From positions 866,572 to 930,571 of the forward strand of contig VZSF01010138.1 in assembly GCA_013398295.1 (NCBI GenBank): a stretch of DNA of 64,000 nt. Reading direction: 5' to 3'. Position numbers and translations under genes: made by a program. Shown here one piece after another: positions 53,546 through 64,000 of this stretch; the first letter of the stretch is position 1, and each line of letters opens with the position of its first letter. A model generated the notes under the pieces. It was not told the origin of the DNA. It searched no databases and was given only the letters and a program-made list of their open reading frames with translations. This stretch comes from Chionis minor (lineage: Eukaryota > Chordata > Aves > Charadriiformes > Chionididae).

Positions 53546-56500
53546 CACATGATATTTCTTATGCTCGCTATTCTGATTTACCAGGCAGTTACCATCTTCA
53601 TTCTATTACAATAAAAGGGAAGTGAAGAGCCCAAATGAATGCCCTAAATCTAGACATATCAATACCATGAGTGTTAGTGAAATAACCCTGCTTGGAAAGA
53701 GCTCAAAAAAAAAGTCAGAAGATAAAAACCCTATGTTTGAGTTTTGCTACCATGTTTTATTCCTGGGGCTTAAGATATGTGTCATGACTCACTCCGGGGA
53801 TTGAACTGCTCCCTGGGTAATGTGACCTCCTCATACCAGCTTTGTTCCTCATACTAGTACAAATTGGTCATCCATGAACACTGAATGAAGAAACTTCCTC
53901 ATTAGTCATATCTGGATCTACAAAACTAATACCAGAAAATGATGTTTAAACAAGCCCACTGCCGCTTAAGGTATGTGGCCCTCCAACATTTCAAAGCTAA
54001 ATAGTTTCATCAGGTGTGGGAGGGAGGATAGAAAAAGGAAAAAAGTTAGACACGTATGACATCTGCTTTTTGGGTCTAGATAAAATCTATGGATCAGCAC
54101 TGCTTGTAGCAGTTTGGACCCATGTTTAGGTTTTCATGTTTATTTGCTTGACTGGCAAATCCCAAGGAGATTCTGAGACTGATGCTTAAAAAAAAGCACA
54201 TAAAAACCCACCAAGCCATCAAACTCAGAAGGCTCAGCTCCCAGCTGCACTTCAGCTGATTAGCTGTCTATTCTTACGCTGTAAAACACTGTGCCTTGCC
54301 ATACGCAATTAAAAACTACACATCAAATCCTCCTGCTGAACACAGGTTTGTCTATACATGCTCTTGCCTGCACCTGTCCTGGAAAAGTTCAGTACATTAC
54401 TGACCTGGCATGAAACCAGAAACTCGGAGAAAAGCAGGCTGCATCTCAATAATCAGTGTGATTATAGGCTTGGTTGTTGAACTCAAAAGACAATGTAATG
54501 GTATCAAATAATACCCGTTATAATGGTCACTGACAATAATGATCATCTTGCTCCCACTGACATTGGTTGCTTTTCGTTTTGAGCTCTCTCTACTGGTAAC
54601 AGTAGAGGGTCGGATGCTACTGGACAGCATATTTTACCCTCTCACCAAATTCTGTGAATAGGTGTGATAAGTCAGGGGACCTGATCAGAAACCTGCACCT
54701 ATCCCTGACTCAACTAAGTACCAAGCTAACTTCTAAATGCTCCTCCGGCTTGAAAGCTTGGGAAAGACTTTGGATCTATAACTACACTGAAGAACTCAAA
54801 CCTTCTCACAAAGGAAGCATAGCATGGGGAATCAAAATCCTCATGGAAAAAAATCCAATGTATGAAACAGCACAACTTATCAATTAAACATTTTCTCCTT
54901 TGTAAGTAAAGGATGTAGATAGCACTGCCTTAAGAAGAGTAAGATGAAATTGCTAAAAAATGTGGAAAAAACCCCCCAATAAACCAAAAACCTCCCATAG
55001 ATTTTTAGCGAATATACAGTGAGTAAAAATTACCCCAGAGCCCAAACATGGTGTTGATAATTCTGTGCGACCAAGAAACGTGTAGTTAGACTTCAAAACC
55101 TGCTATATATTAGTATACTCTTGCATCCTGTCATCTTGGTTTCCCCGTCACCTCAAGACAGATACCACAATATTTTTTATATTGAATTTAGCTTTTAAAG
55201 AAAAATCAACCAGTAGCTCCACATTTTTTTCCCCTTTAAGTGACATATAAATAGAAACATTGGCAAAGAGAGTTTTAAGTGCCCATCTGAAATACTCTTC
55301 TTTTATTAGTAGCCTCTGCAAGGCACCATTTGCTGCCCAAGGATCCAAACTGACTTCCTTTGGAGACAGCTGCAATGACATGCAAGACAATTACTGTAAG
55401 AGACATTTCAGTTTCATTTTCAGAGGAAACATCTGTAGAAGGACTTTCAGTTTCTCTAAGCATTGGATCAGCTGTAGGACGCGAGACAACACTCTGATTA
55501 CCAGGAACAGGATGCTAAACCACATGAAGGCAGTCTCGCTGCTCAAGTAGTGACTAACATGATGTAGAAGGGAATATTTAACAAGTTTGTTCACGCAACA
55601 GGATGGGTGGTTGCCATCTCTCACCGCTACGTGCATACTCCAGAAATTCTCTCACTTCAGGAAAATGTGTCTGAAAGTCTGTCAGTAAAATGAAGGGTGG
55701 AAAAGTTTGGAACAGTGAGGCGCATATTTTGTGTTTTATGCATAATTGTATGCGTTGTTTATATTGGTAAAGAGAGCACATTGATGCATGTGATTTCTGC
55801 AGCTACTACAGCATCGTTAATGTTTTTAAAGGTTCATGTGTAGTGCAGTCAGCAAAAATAATCTTATCACAGTTCAAGATTAAAAATGTTAACTGTGGGC
55901 AACTTCTAGGTTCACAGGATGGAAATAGAACACGGCATGACAAAGTCAGACTTCAATAGTCCTTGACACTGCTCTGATGCCAGACAGTCACAATCTGGTT
56001 CTACATCAGTAGAACTCACTATTTGCCATGGACTCCTCAAATTCTATTTTAAAGCAAGAATTCTTCATTTTCTTACTGGCTTCCATTTGATATCCATCAG
56101 TACTTTGTCGCAGCACTTTTTAATTTCTATAACATAAGGTCGCTTTGCTGTCCCTTGTTCTATGGGAGGGCAAAGAAACAGAGATACAGAGGTCCAAAGG
56201 TGTCCAGGTGACTAATTAAAGTTCTGATGTCAAGTTCAGAAGAGGCAGCACACAATCAGAACCCTCTTTATAAATAAGTTTCACTGTCTCAAATTGCTTC
56301 TTTCTATTTTTGACTGCCCCCCAAAAACTACTCATATGGCCTAAGTAACACTGATCAGGAGCGGTAGCTGTCCCAAGCCAAGATGCTCTGATTTTTCAAA
56401 ACCTAGGAATGTATGACAGCTCCTAAAAGCAATCTAACCATGCCCCAGTGGCAGCAAAATTGCCTCCAGTTGAATCAGAGCTGCTTTGGTCAGTTTTCAA

Positions 56501-59500
56501 TGACAAGTTCCATGGGGCAATGAGCTCTTGGCTTACACCGAGCTTTCTTTTTTTCCATACACAGGTCTACCTTACTCATACTATGTAGATACTCCTACAC
56601 GGGAGACTAAATCTAGATCTTTATAGTGGTATTCAGTAGCCCTCTTGCAATGATCTCTTCCTCTTCTTTCAGCTCCTTTAAAACTCAGCGGAGATACGTG
56701 ACTTACAAACAACAGCCTGTTTTTAACTACACCTCTTTGATGACCGTAAATCCTGTGTTCTGAACAGAATGCTTAGACCAGAAGCGTGCAGCTCTCGTGG
56801 GTGAGCCCCCAAAGACTGACGGCCAGCGCTGAGCTGCAGCTGGGGGACACAGCAGAGCGGCTCGCCAGTGCAGAGCAGCCACCCAGCTCTTTGTGGGTCA
56901 CTGCGAACTGGCTGCCATGAACCCCAGGCAGTGCATGGCACATGGCTGGCAGAAACCGCGTCCGGGGGAAAACGCACACAGTCATCACTGCTGTCAGCTG
57001 CACCTAACAGCCCCTTCCCTCTCCTTTCACATACTCATTACAAGCTTCCCTCTCCCTACCCATACAATACCCTTCCTTCTGCCTGCCCTCACTACCGAAG
57101 GACTTTGGTCTCCTCTCCCCCATAGCAACCCCACAATCCATCGCAGCAGCATGCCTTGTTCCTTACTTCCCAGGTCCCTCCCCACACACAAACACAAAAT
57201 ATGCCCACGCTGTTTCCATATTAACCTCGAGTTCCTGCTTCCCAGACCTCCCACACTGCTGGCTCGCTGCTTCAGGCTCCTCTGCTAATCCTCCCAGGCT
57301 CCTCTGTCCACCGCAACAGCCCTTGCTCCCTACTTTCCAAACTCCCCTCCTCTTCTCAACTTTCCTGCCATTCAAACTCCTTCCACACGAAAGGAGTCTC
57401 AGCAACAGACTTCCCAGCACCCCAAGAAGAAGAACCAGTGTCTCCAGCTGCCTTCTTCTGAAGTCCCCAGGCTTCCAGCAGTGACATGCTCCCCGGCACA
57501 GATGGCAGAATGCCTCGGAGGAAGGAGTTGCACCTTGACCTTGGGACATACTGCTCCCAACTGAAGACTCACGTTGAGCTGAAAATACCATCTGACAAAC
57601 TGCATGTTGAGTAGGCCTGATTAAGACCCACCAAACAGAACTGCTGCTTCTGCCAGTCAACGATCACTCTGGCAGGTTGTCATTTCCCACGTAAGCTGTC
57701 ATTTTGACAGCTCTCACAAGCCATCACTTGCAGGGGAATGGAGAGCCAAGAGCCTCAGACCCTTCTGAAGCAGATGGCGTCCTAATGGGCACAAGCTTTC
57801 GGTCCATTCTCCCTAACTCTGGTATTTCCTACTTATCTCCATGCTGCCCCACCCTGGCTTTTATTCCTCATCCAGTTCTGATTCACTTTTTCCTCCTCAG
57901 TTTTAGTCACCTGTCTCTTTCACTGATGGGGCATAATTGCCACAGTCATTCAGAGCACACAATATGTTTGAGCTCTCAGTTTCTTTGCTTAAGACCGCAA
58001 ACCGTGTTGGCTACCAGGACTGGAGAGAGTTAAATTATGTTTGGAAATGAGTACACGCTTGCCTAACTGACTTCACTTCCACATAAACTTCTGTGTAAAC
58101 AGATATTTCAAAACCTTACAATTAGGCCAAATTTCATGAGAGTACATCAAAAGTGAAGCCTTAAAACCAGCAGAGTTTGCTGAAGAAGTTTCAAGCCTGT
58201 GCTTTAAAATGAAGAGGCACTTTAATCTCTCAACAGAATAGCTGTATATTTTAATCGTGTGTCTGGCCAATCACATTTCTTCCTGTAACTTGATTTTATA
58301 AGTGTCAAACTGCTGAAGCTTTCCAAAGTTCAGCCAGAACCAAACAACCAGTGCAAAACAAAAAAAAATTCAGCCTATCAAAACAAGTTTTGCAAGAGTA
58401 ACAACAAAAAAAATGCCTCATAATGGGAAATATCACATCATCTATGGATGAAGTTGACAGCTCTGCCCATGATGACAAATGGTAAAAAAAAAAAAAAAGC
58501 AAATTTGGCTTAGAGGCACAGGTCAACTGAAAGGAAAAAACTGCCACGTCTTCAGCAAAACAACCCTCAAAATCGAAGCATTAATATGATATTTTCATGA
58601 TGCTTTGATCCAAATGAATATACCAGTGACTTTCAAGCCTGACATACTGCCCTAGTAACAGGGCAATGCCTGCCAGGCAGGCAGCCTACCAGAAAACACT
58701 AAAAAAAAATCCAGTGTCTCCATTTGCCCTAGACTTGGATTGCAACTTCTGTCATGAGGACAGACGGTTTTGTTTTGGTTTGGTTTGGTTGCAGAAACCA
58801 ATTTTTTAGTAGCGACTACGTCTCAGTGCTGAGCACAACAATCTATCCGCACAGTTGAAAAAGAGGGACATGAAACCATTTGGGTAGAATTGTCTTTATG
58901 GCATTAGTGCTGCTGAGCGCTCCGATCTCCGACCCTTAGCTGTGTCAGGATTTAACATTAAGGAACGCCAAATGCGCACATCTCAAAAGACTGGATAGTC
59001 CCAGCTGTCTTCAAAAATAACTTCAGATATATATTCCCATCATCTCTAACTATAAAAATAACGCAGCAGACTGTAAAAAAGAGACATAATTGTGGACCTT
59101 CGACGGAGTTAAGTGTCCTGAGTTGGTAGTTAAACAGGGCTGGTGATAGAGACTTCTTGTGCAGCACCACTACCACCTCCTGGACAAGCCAAGCATGTAC
59201 CTCTTCCAACTGTAAATTAGTTTGTCTTGGGGACAGGCAGCACCTTCCTGAGCCCCAAGGCATGCCCAGCTATACTGGTTAGGAGAAACCTCACCTTCCC
59301 CAAAAGCTGTGCCTTTCCCTACAGGGTGTCACCGCTGCTGCTACACCTACTGCTGCCCCGCAGCACCAGCACGGCGAGAAAGTTTCCAGTTACACCAATT
59401 TTCCCTAGCTGTTCCCCAAGTACAGCCACATCCATCCGACAGCTTCCCACTAGCAATCATAGTGGAAAGCCTCAATCCTAATGGCAACAGAGTTTGGCTT

Positions 59501-61466
59501 AGATAAAAGCTGAACAAATTGCCTTTTCTTTCTGTTACTAAGTTAGGGAAACAAATTCTACACCAAGATTCTAGGTGTTGTGTAGGATAAAATGTGATAA
59601 ATTCCAGTAACATGGTACCAATTACTTTGTAAAAATGATATTACTGTGGTATAACTTTATGGCCCGTAAACAGTATGTCTCAGTGCTATGAATACACTGT
59701 AATACCGCACTACAATGTATAAACACCTCATAAAAAGTAAGGATTTATGAAGTGATACAGTTCTGGTAGCTACTCTGCTGCCTGTGGATAAAAGTACTGG
59801 ATGCAGTTAGAAACATCCAGATAGAGCACAAACGTACCTGAAGTTGCTTTGGTAACAAATCTTAACACACACAGAAAGAACAAAATCAAATAGTGTTTTC
59901 AAATAGTGCTAACTTGCTATTACGCAGAAATCCCTCCAAGCACCAACCATTTTATGAATTGTAAAACGTTTTGTTTAAAAATCGCAATCTGTAAGATAGC
60001 AGAAAGCAGTCCTGTTTACACTGTGTTTTTCCTAAATATAGTCTTAAAAGAGCTTCTTTAGTCAAACAGAGAAAAAAAAAATCTGTTTTTGGGTGCAGAC
60101 AAATCCAGTTTCAAGGATGCAATTAATGAGAATTTCCAAATTATAAGAGTTAAAGATCAGTGGTTTCAAGATCTGGGTTGTCTTCTTATATGTAGCAGTA
60201 TGTGCTTGAATGATGGCATGTGTTGAGATATCATCTAAAAGGTCGCTATTCTGAGCTGAAGAAACCACGAGAAAATAAACAAACAAACAAAAACTCTTAA
60301 AGGTAGTTGTACGTTTAGCTTTTAGTCAACTGCGTGTTGCAATGTTTTTGTGTTTGGGGTACTTCGTACTACTTTCCTGTCAAATTAGTTACATGTTACG
60401 ATCAAGTCACTTCCCGGTCTTCCTTTATAAGCTAAACATATTTCTCCAGCCATCAAATAATGTTGTTGGCTCTTTTTAGAAGTCTGCAGACACTATAAAA
60501 CTCCAGACTGTGGAACCATATATACTGTTTCAGCATTAACTCTCACCAAAAGTTTCACAGAAGTAAAATACCTCCTTATGCTTGCTCCTGCTGATGCAAC
60601 CACAGAAACCTTCTCCTTTTTGCTGTTGTTGCCTTTGGAGACGCCTGGACGCTGCATGCCTCCGCGGTCCCTCTCTGTCATTTCAGTTCTGCAGACATGG
60701 CCTACATTTCTTGTTCTGTGACATCGAGTTGAAATTGATTGTACTAATGTGCATTTTAACTCCTAGGTACGCTCACAAAGTCATTCGGATTGCTCTGTAT
60801 CAGCAAATTTGCACGTCTTTTCAACAGTCGCTCATCTCTCTGCGAAGTCTTATCAGGAAATGATTTCTGTATCTATTTCTAGATTATTACTAAAAACACT
60901 AAAAAGATGCTACTGTTATCTTCATTGTTACACTTGGTCTCATCAGTCTGTGAACAGCATCTAATAATTTCTGTATCTTAATTATCAATTCCTACACCGA
61001 TATACAGAACTCAGTTTGATCCTCGGTCAGGGTATCCCTCAGAGGGCATGCACCGAGCATTGCAGAATGCGGTAGACGCATTTCCCCTTTGGAATGTAAA
61101 CAAATCCAAAAAGTCCAAAGAGTCCCAGTGCAGTCATCTTCCTGCGAAGCTCTGCGTGCTGACGACCACCAGGGAGAGGGTTTGCAGGAGCCTCCTGGCA
61201 ACACCAAGAAACTGTTTGGGTGCCTGCCTAATTTGCCTGGCTCACAGGTTCAAGGCCAAATTAATCACTGGTTTTCCACCAGGAAATATTTTTCTCTTCC
61301 TGTGACAGGCTTCGAAGGGCAGCCGAGCTTTTCCTCCCCATTCCTCTCCTGTCATAGGACCAAATATCCAAACTTACTCTCTTCTGTAATTGTTTGGTAC
61401 AAAGTTTGGCACGGTTCTAGTTATCACTTCAGCTGCCAGAGAGTGTCGTGTTTGAGGGGCTCCATC
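53546..61466. other. Intergenic DNA, no gene recognised
   Basis: No coding exon is recognised. The interval 56990-57400 is strongly C/T-rich on the + strand, which explains long open frames on both strands there (131 codons plus, 165 codons minus). A weak MIR-like stretch (AAGAAACAGAGATACAGAGG) sits near 56173. A15 (about 58484-58498) and (TTTGG)n-like tracts (about 58772-58790) occur. The last 450 bases before the CR1 at 61467 gain CpGs as the SMNDC1 island approaches. Confidence 0.55.
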
Positions 61467-61752
61467 AGGCAGCGCAGCGATGGGATGAGGGGTCCCGGTT
61501 TTAAATTAGAAAAGGGGAGGTTTAGATTTGATACGAGGAGGGAATTCTTCACTGTGAGGGTGGTGAGGCACGGGAACGGGTTGCCCAAGGAAGCTGTGGA
61601 GGCCCCATCCCTGGAAGAGTTCAAGGCCAGGTTGGACGGGGCTTGGAGCAACCTGGTCTAGCGGGAGGTGTCCCTGCCCAGGGCAGGGGGTTGGAACTAG
61701 ATGGTCTTTAAGGTTCCTCCCACTCCGACCCTGCTGTGATTCCATGATCTCT
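61467..61752 (+). mobile_element. CR1 3' fragment abutting the SMNDC1 CpG island
   Basis: About 285 bases match the CR1 3' end. Landmarks are GATTTGATACGAGGAGGGAA, then GGGTGGTGAGGCACGGGAAC, then GTTGGAACTAGATGGTCTTT and a decayed tail GTGATTCCATGATCTC. The 5' edge near 61467 is a truncation. The fragment points towards SMNDC1, and its 3' end lies about 340 bases upstream of the predicted exon 1. Unlike the copy at 51712, it keeps about ten CpG dinucleotides by eye. A 190-codon open frame (61089-61661) runs through it because the CR1 3' region is often open; it is not a gene. The tail could contribute regulatory sites, but none is demonstrated. Confidence 0.92.
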
Positions 61753-61975
61753 GCGATACCGTCAGGGACAAAGACGCGAGCGAGGGTGCGCGCAGCCTCA
61801 GGCACCCCGCGGTCCGCCGCAGCAGCCAGCACCGGACACCCGCTCCCGCTGCCGCTGCGCTGCCCTTCCCGTTCCCGCTCCCGCTCCGCCGCCCACCGGC
61901 ACCGCCCCCGCCTCAGGCCCTGCCTCGCGCGGCGGCAACAGGAACACGCACAACACGGCCCCCCGCCCCACCCCG

Positions 61976-61985
61976 GTCACGTGAC
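61976..61985. promoter_or_regulatory. Perfect CLEAR-type E-box palindrome
   Basis: The sequence is GTCACGTGAC, a perfect 10-base palindrome that equals the CLEAR consensus bound by TFEB/TFE3/MITF and is also suited to USF and MYC/MAX/MXI1 factors. It lies about 120 bases upstream of the predicted exon 1 inside the CpG island. Occupancy is not shown by the sequence. Confidence 0.7.
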
Positions 61986-62020
61986 CCGGAGTCCGCGTCA
62001 GGCGGCTGAGGCGCCGGCAG

Positions 62021-62026
62021 CACGTG
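62021..62026. promoter_or_regulatory. Second CACGTG E-box
   Basis: CACGTG followed by AC (CACGTGAC) repeats the right half of the upstream palindrome 43 bases downstream. Two E-boxes at this spacing, about four helical turns, may bind bHLH-zip dimers on the same DNA face. Confidence 0.6.
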
Positions 62027-62039
62027 ACTGGCGGGGCGC

Positions 62040-62049
62040 TCTCGCGAGC
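62040..62049. promoter_or_regulatory. TCTCGCGAG element (BANP-like site)
   Basis: TCTCGCGAGC matches nine of ten bases of the palindromic TCTCGCGAGA motif. That motif is bound by BANP and is typical of strong CpG-island promoters of essential genes. It lies 14 bases downstream of the second E-box. Function is inferred from the motif and its setting. Confidence 0.6.
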
Positions 62050-62094
62050 GCTGGCGCGCGCTGGGCCTCCGCCCCGCCCCTTCCCCCGGCCTGA

Positions 62095-62193
62095 GGTGAA
62101 GGAGACGGGAGCGGCCGCGGCCCGACGGGACCCGGAGCGGAGACGTCCGCTCGCCCCCCGCCCCGCGCCCCCGGGCCCCGCACGCCCGCTGAG
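62095..62193 (+). other. SMNDC1: SMNDC1 exon 1 (non-coding 5' UTR), start approximate
   Basis: The 3' end is set by a strong splice donor, CTGAG|GTGAGA, after 62193. The start is unknown; I place it after the GC box at 62071-62080, so 62095 is only an estimate. The exon has no ATG in the estimated span. Its last bases, GCTGAG, join directly to the ATG of exon 2, giving a G at the -3 Kozak position, so exon 1 supplies the initiation context. A second donor-like site, CTGAG|GTGAAG after 62095, could be used if transcription begins further upstream. Confidence 0.65.
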
Positions 62194-62845
62194 GTGAGAA
62201 CCGGCGGCCGCCCCCGCGCCTTCCCTGCTGCCGCCCGGCGGGGCGGCCTCGGCCTTCCCGCTTGGAGACGGCCCGGGCCTAGGCCTCGGCTTGGGCCTGG
62301 GCCTGCCCGCCGGCGCGGGCCCTTCCTCACGGGCCGGCCCCCCCTGCCTCGCCCGGCTCGGGCCCAGAAGGAGCGGGTGGCTCCGGGCCGGGCGGTGGGT
62401 CCCGCGAGGAGTCGGGTCCCGGGTGCCGCAGGGGGGTTCGCCGCTGGGAACGCGCAGGCGGCGGCTTGTGGAAAGCAGATGGGGAAGAACGGTAGTGCGC
62501 GGTCGTTTTCTAAGGATGCGGGTAATTTGGGGGCTGCCTAAAGACCCTGCAGACCATGTACTGTAAGTTACGTGCTTTCCCTGTGCGTGCACGCAGGCGT
62601 GTGTTCCAGCTTTCATTTTTAGAAATTGCTTGGGCATAGCTGAAGAGTACGAAAACTAAGGTGAGCGGCTCTCTGTGGTCAAACTGTGTGTTACTGAAAC
62701 TTAGTGAGTTGTACTTTTAGTACTTTAGTAATAGCTTTTTGTGTTCTTTATTAATATCACTTTATTTGCACCACAAGACGTGATTAAAAAGCAGCAACCC
62801 TGTTGTTTTGATGTGTCTGTGTGTGTGTCTGTATGTTTCTTGTAG
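62194..62845 (+). other. SMNDC1: SMNDC1 intron 1
   Basis: This is a 652-base GT-AG intron. The 5' third is still within the CpG island. Near the 3' end, 62810-62840, a T/G-rich tract with TGTGTGTGTG precedes TTTCTTGTAG, so the polypyrimidine tract is interrupted by TG repeats rather than being pure pyrimidine. TG/UG repeats are known binding sites for TDP-43 and CELF proteins; any role here is inference. Confidence 0.8.
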
Positions 62846-62965
62846 ATGTCGGAAGACCTCGCTAAGCAGTTGGCCAGCTACAAAGCTCAGCTTCAGCAAG
62901 TTGAGGCTGCCTTATCTGGGAATGCAGAAAATGAAGATTTACTAAAACTGAAGAAAGACTTACAG
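62846..62965 (+). CDS. SMNDC1: SMNDC1 first coding exon (partial CDS)
   Basis: SMNDC1 (SPF30) is a nuclear Tudor-domain protein that binds dimethyl-arginine on Sm and other splicing proteins and is needed for spliceosome maturation with the U2 snRNP. This exon encodes exactly 40 residues, beginning MSEDLAKQLASYKAQLQQVE and ending in DLLKLKKDLQ. I recognise this as the conserved N-terminus of vertebrate SMNDC1. The residues are charged and predicted helical, N-terminal to the Tudor domain, which normally starts near residue 70 and lies outside the window. The ATG follows the acceptor AG directly (TTGTAG|ATG). The donor is TTACAG|GTGAGA after 62965, phase 0. Full-length vertebrate SMNDC1 is about 238 residues, so about one sixth is present. 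Confidence 0.96.
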
Positions 62966-64000
62966 GTGAGAACTTGAGGGTACAAGTAGCTGAAACTTCA
63001 GGGTCTTTAGCAAGTGTTTCATCTTTCCTAAGCATTTGCGTTGCAACAAAAATATATACTTGGTGGGTTTATTACTTTCTTTTCACGTAATTTGATACAA
63101 TTATGGTAGGGTTGGTTTGAAAAACCGCAGTGTGTCCTATTTGAAACCTGTCTTATAGATTAATAACAAAGATTTACTTATTTATGTAGCAAACTTTTCG
63201 GCTAAAAACTTTAACCAGACTGTTGGAAGATATGCCAGTGCTGTCTTTACTGTCTCTGTTCTTTATTTTTTTAAAGCGTTTCTCAGAAAGTAATTATTTT
63301 TTGTTGCTTTTTACTAGGCTGACGCATGAGGGTTGGGATTAACATTAGGCCTTTCAGCTTATTTTTGACTTGTCAAGTCATTTGATCCAGAATCTGTTTA
63401 TTCAGTGCATGCATTTGCAGTGATAAAAGCTTCAGAGTGTAGTTCAGTAATCCTTGTACATCTAAGCCTTGATTGTGTTAAGGTTTTTCTCTAAGAAGGG
63501 AAAAGAGTTGTGTTTTTCATTTGCCACCTGCAATTTTTTTTAAACACTTGAGAGCATACCGCATTCTTAAGAGCTAAAACCCATTTCTGGTCCCGAGGGG
63601 GGTGTTTGGTGGCAGGAAGACCGCCAGGCTAATTTTAAGTTGCTAAGTGGTCTTTTAGGTTTTTATGCATATAAAGACACATTGGCATATAAATAAAGAA
63701 GCAGCAGTGCTGTTAAAATTCGTTGTGAGAGTGCAAAATGCTGCTTCATTTCTGTTGTGGATTGCTTTAGCTATCGGATCGAAAAATACCTCAAATTACC
63801 CAGTACGAGATCCAGTAACCGCTGTTCTGTATGGAAATAATAGCAATAAAAAGGATGCTTCAACCAAAGCATGAGTAGTGCCTCAAATCAATGATTTTTA
63901 GAATTCCTTTTAAATTTTAGAGGCTTTGTGCCCACAAGGCACTTTATAGATCATCTTAATGTCCTTCATTGTACACTGTTAAAAGCATGTGTATATTTTT
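62966..64000 (+). other. SMNDC1: SMNDC1 intron 2, incomplete
   Basis: The intron starts with GTGAGA and continues past the window end. I find no sequence encoding the next SMNDC1 block (the segment leading to the Tudor domain) before 64000. A 69-codon open frame at 63665-63874 has no recognisable similarity and lies in AT-rich intronic DNA. No repeat element is obvious. Confidence 0.8.

Larger units (their letters stand above)
61753..62520 (+). promoter_or_regulatory. SMNDC1: CpG-island promoter of SMNDC1
   Basis: Base composition changes abruptly from AT-rich to very GC- and CpG-rich near 61753 and returns to AT-rich after about 62520. No TATA box is visible. GC boxes (GCCCCGCCCC at 62071-62080, CCCCGCCCCGCG at about 62156-62167), two CACGTG E-boxes and a TCTCGCGAG element support a broad, TATA-less housekeeping promoter, which fits a general splicing factor. 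The island covers the predicted exon 1 and the start of intron 1. Such islands often also fire divergent minus-strand transcripts. The long minus-strand open frame here (61798-62637) is a composition artefact. Confidence 0.88.

Noticed and set aside
56161..56215. MIR-like antisense stretch (AAGAAACAGAGATACAGAGG)
   Set aside because: Only a short purine-rich similarity without the rest of the core; too weak to list as an element.
56893..57660. 131-codon plus-strand and 165-codon minus-strand frames
   Set aside because: They overlap in a C/T-rich tract (about 56990-57400) that suppresses stops on both strands; no family signature.
1..61466. Search for DUSP5 or MXI1 exons, tRNAs, CRISPR arrays, LTR retroviruses
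   Set aside because: No conserved phosphatase or bHLH-zip coding sequence, no cloverleaf-like A/B boxes, no regularly spaced repeats and no paired LTRs could be recognised by eye.
61089..61661. 190-codon + strand frame
   Set aside because: Its C-terminal part is translated CR1 3' sequence (FFTVRVVRHGNGLPKEAVEA); the N-terminal part has no similarity that I recognise.
61744..62541. Two 115-116-codon + strand frames in the CpG island (61744-62094, 62194-62541)
   Set aside because: Low-complexity GC-rich translations covering the promoter, exon 1 and intron 1; the real start codon is at 62846.
61798..62637. 279-codon open frame on the minus strand
   Set aside because: It spans the SMNDC1 CpG island. 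GC-rich DNA lacks stops and gives Arg/Pro/Gly/Ala-rich translations like this one.

Overview
This window looks like bird genomic DNA. Three things point that way. It has several CR1 non-LTR retrotransposon fragments with the typical 3' tail (variants of ATTCTATG repeats). Recognisable interspersed repeats are sparse, roughly 3 kb of 64 kb by eye. The AT-rich intergenic background gives way abruptly to a dense CpG island. A non-avian sauropsid cannot be fully excluded, and I cannot name the species.

The only protein-coding gene I can support is the 5' end of SMNDC1 (survival motor neuron domain containing 1, also SPF30, a U2 snRNP-associated splicing factor) on the + strand at the right edge. 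A CpG-island promoter spans about 61753-62520. A short non-coding exon 1 ends at the splice donor after 62193. Intron 1 is 652 bp. The first coding exon (62846-62965) encodes exactly 40 residues and ends in phase 0. Intron 2 runs off the window end. This exon has only 40 codons, so a length-filtered ORF scan would miss it. The Tudor domain and the rest of the protein lie beyond 64000.

The remaining ~61 kb is intergenic DNA upstream of SMNDC1. In other vertebrates this flank faces DUSP5, so the block may belong to the SMNDC1-DUSP5 interval, but no DUSP5 exon is visible. It holds four CR1 fragments (36783-37312 minus, 41063-41130 plus, 51712-53545 plus, 61467-61752 plus). The 1.8-kb copy carries a broken reverse-transcriptase ORF. 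A palindromic, MITE-like DNA transposon relic lies at 9640-9808. There are also a few possible MIR-type SINE relics, short tandem duplications, homopolymer and microsatellite tracts, and one strong G-quadruplex motif.

The open reading frames across the intergenic part are short, lack recognisable domains, and often sit in pyrimidine-rich or CR1 sequence, so I treat them as chance frames. I found no new multi-gene system, CRISPR array, tRNA or rRNA. The most interesting items are the MITE-like palindrome, a perfect CLEAR/E-box palindrome plus a BANP-like element in the SMNDC1 promoter, a CpG-retaining CR1 fragment against the island, and several segments dense in homeodomain/GATA/TCF-like words that may be conserved regulatory elements.
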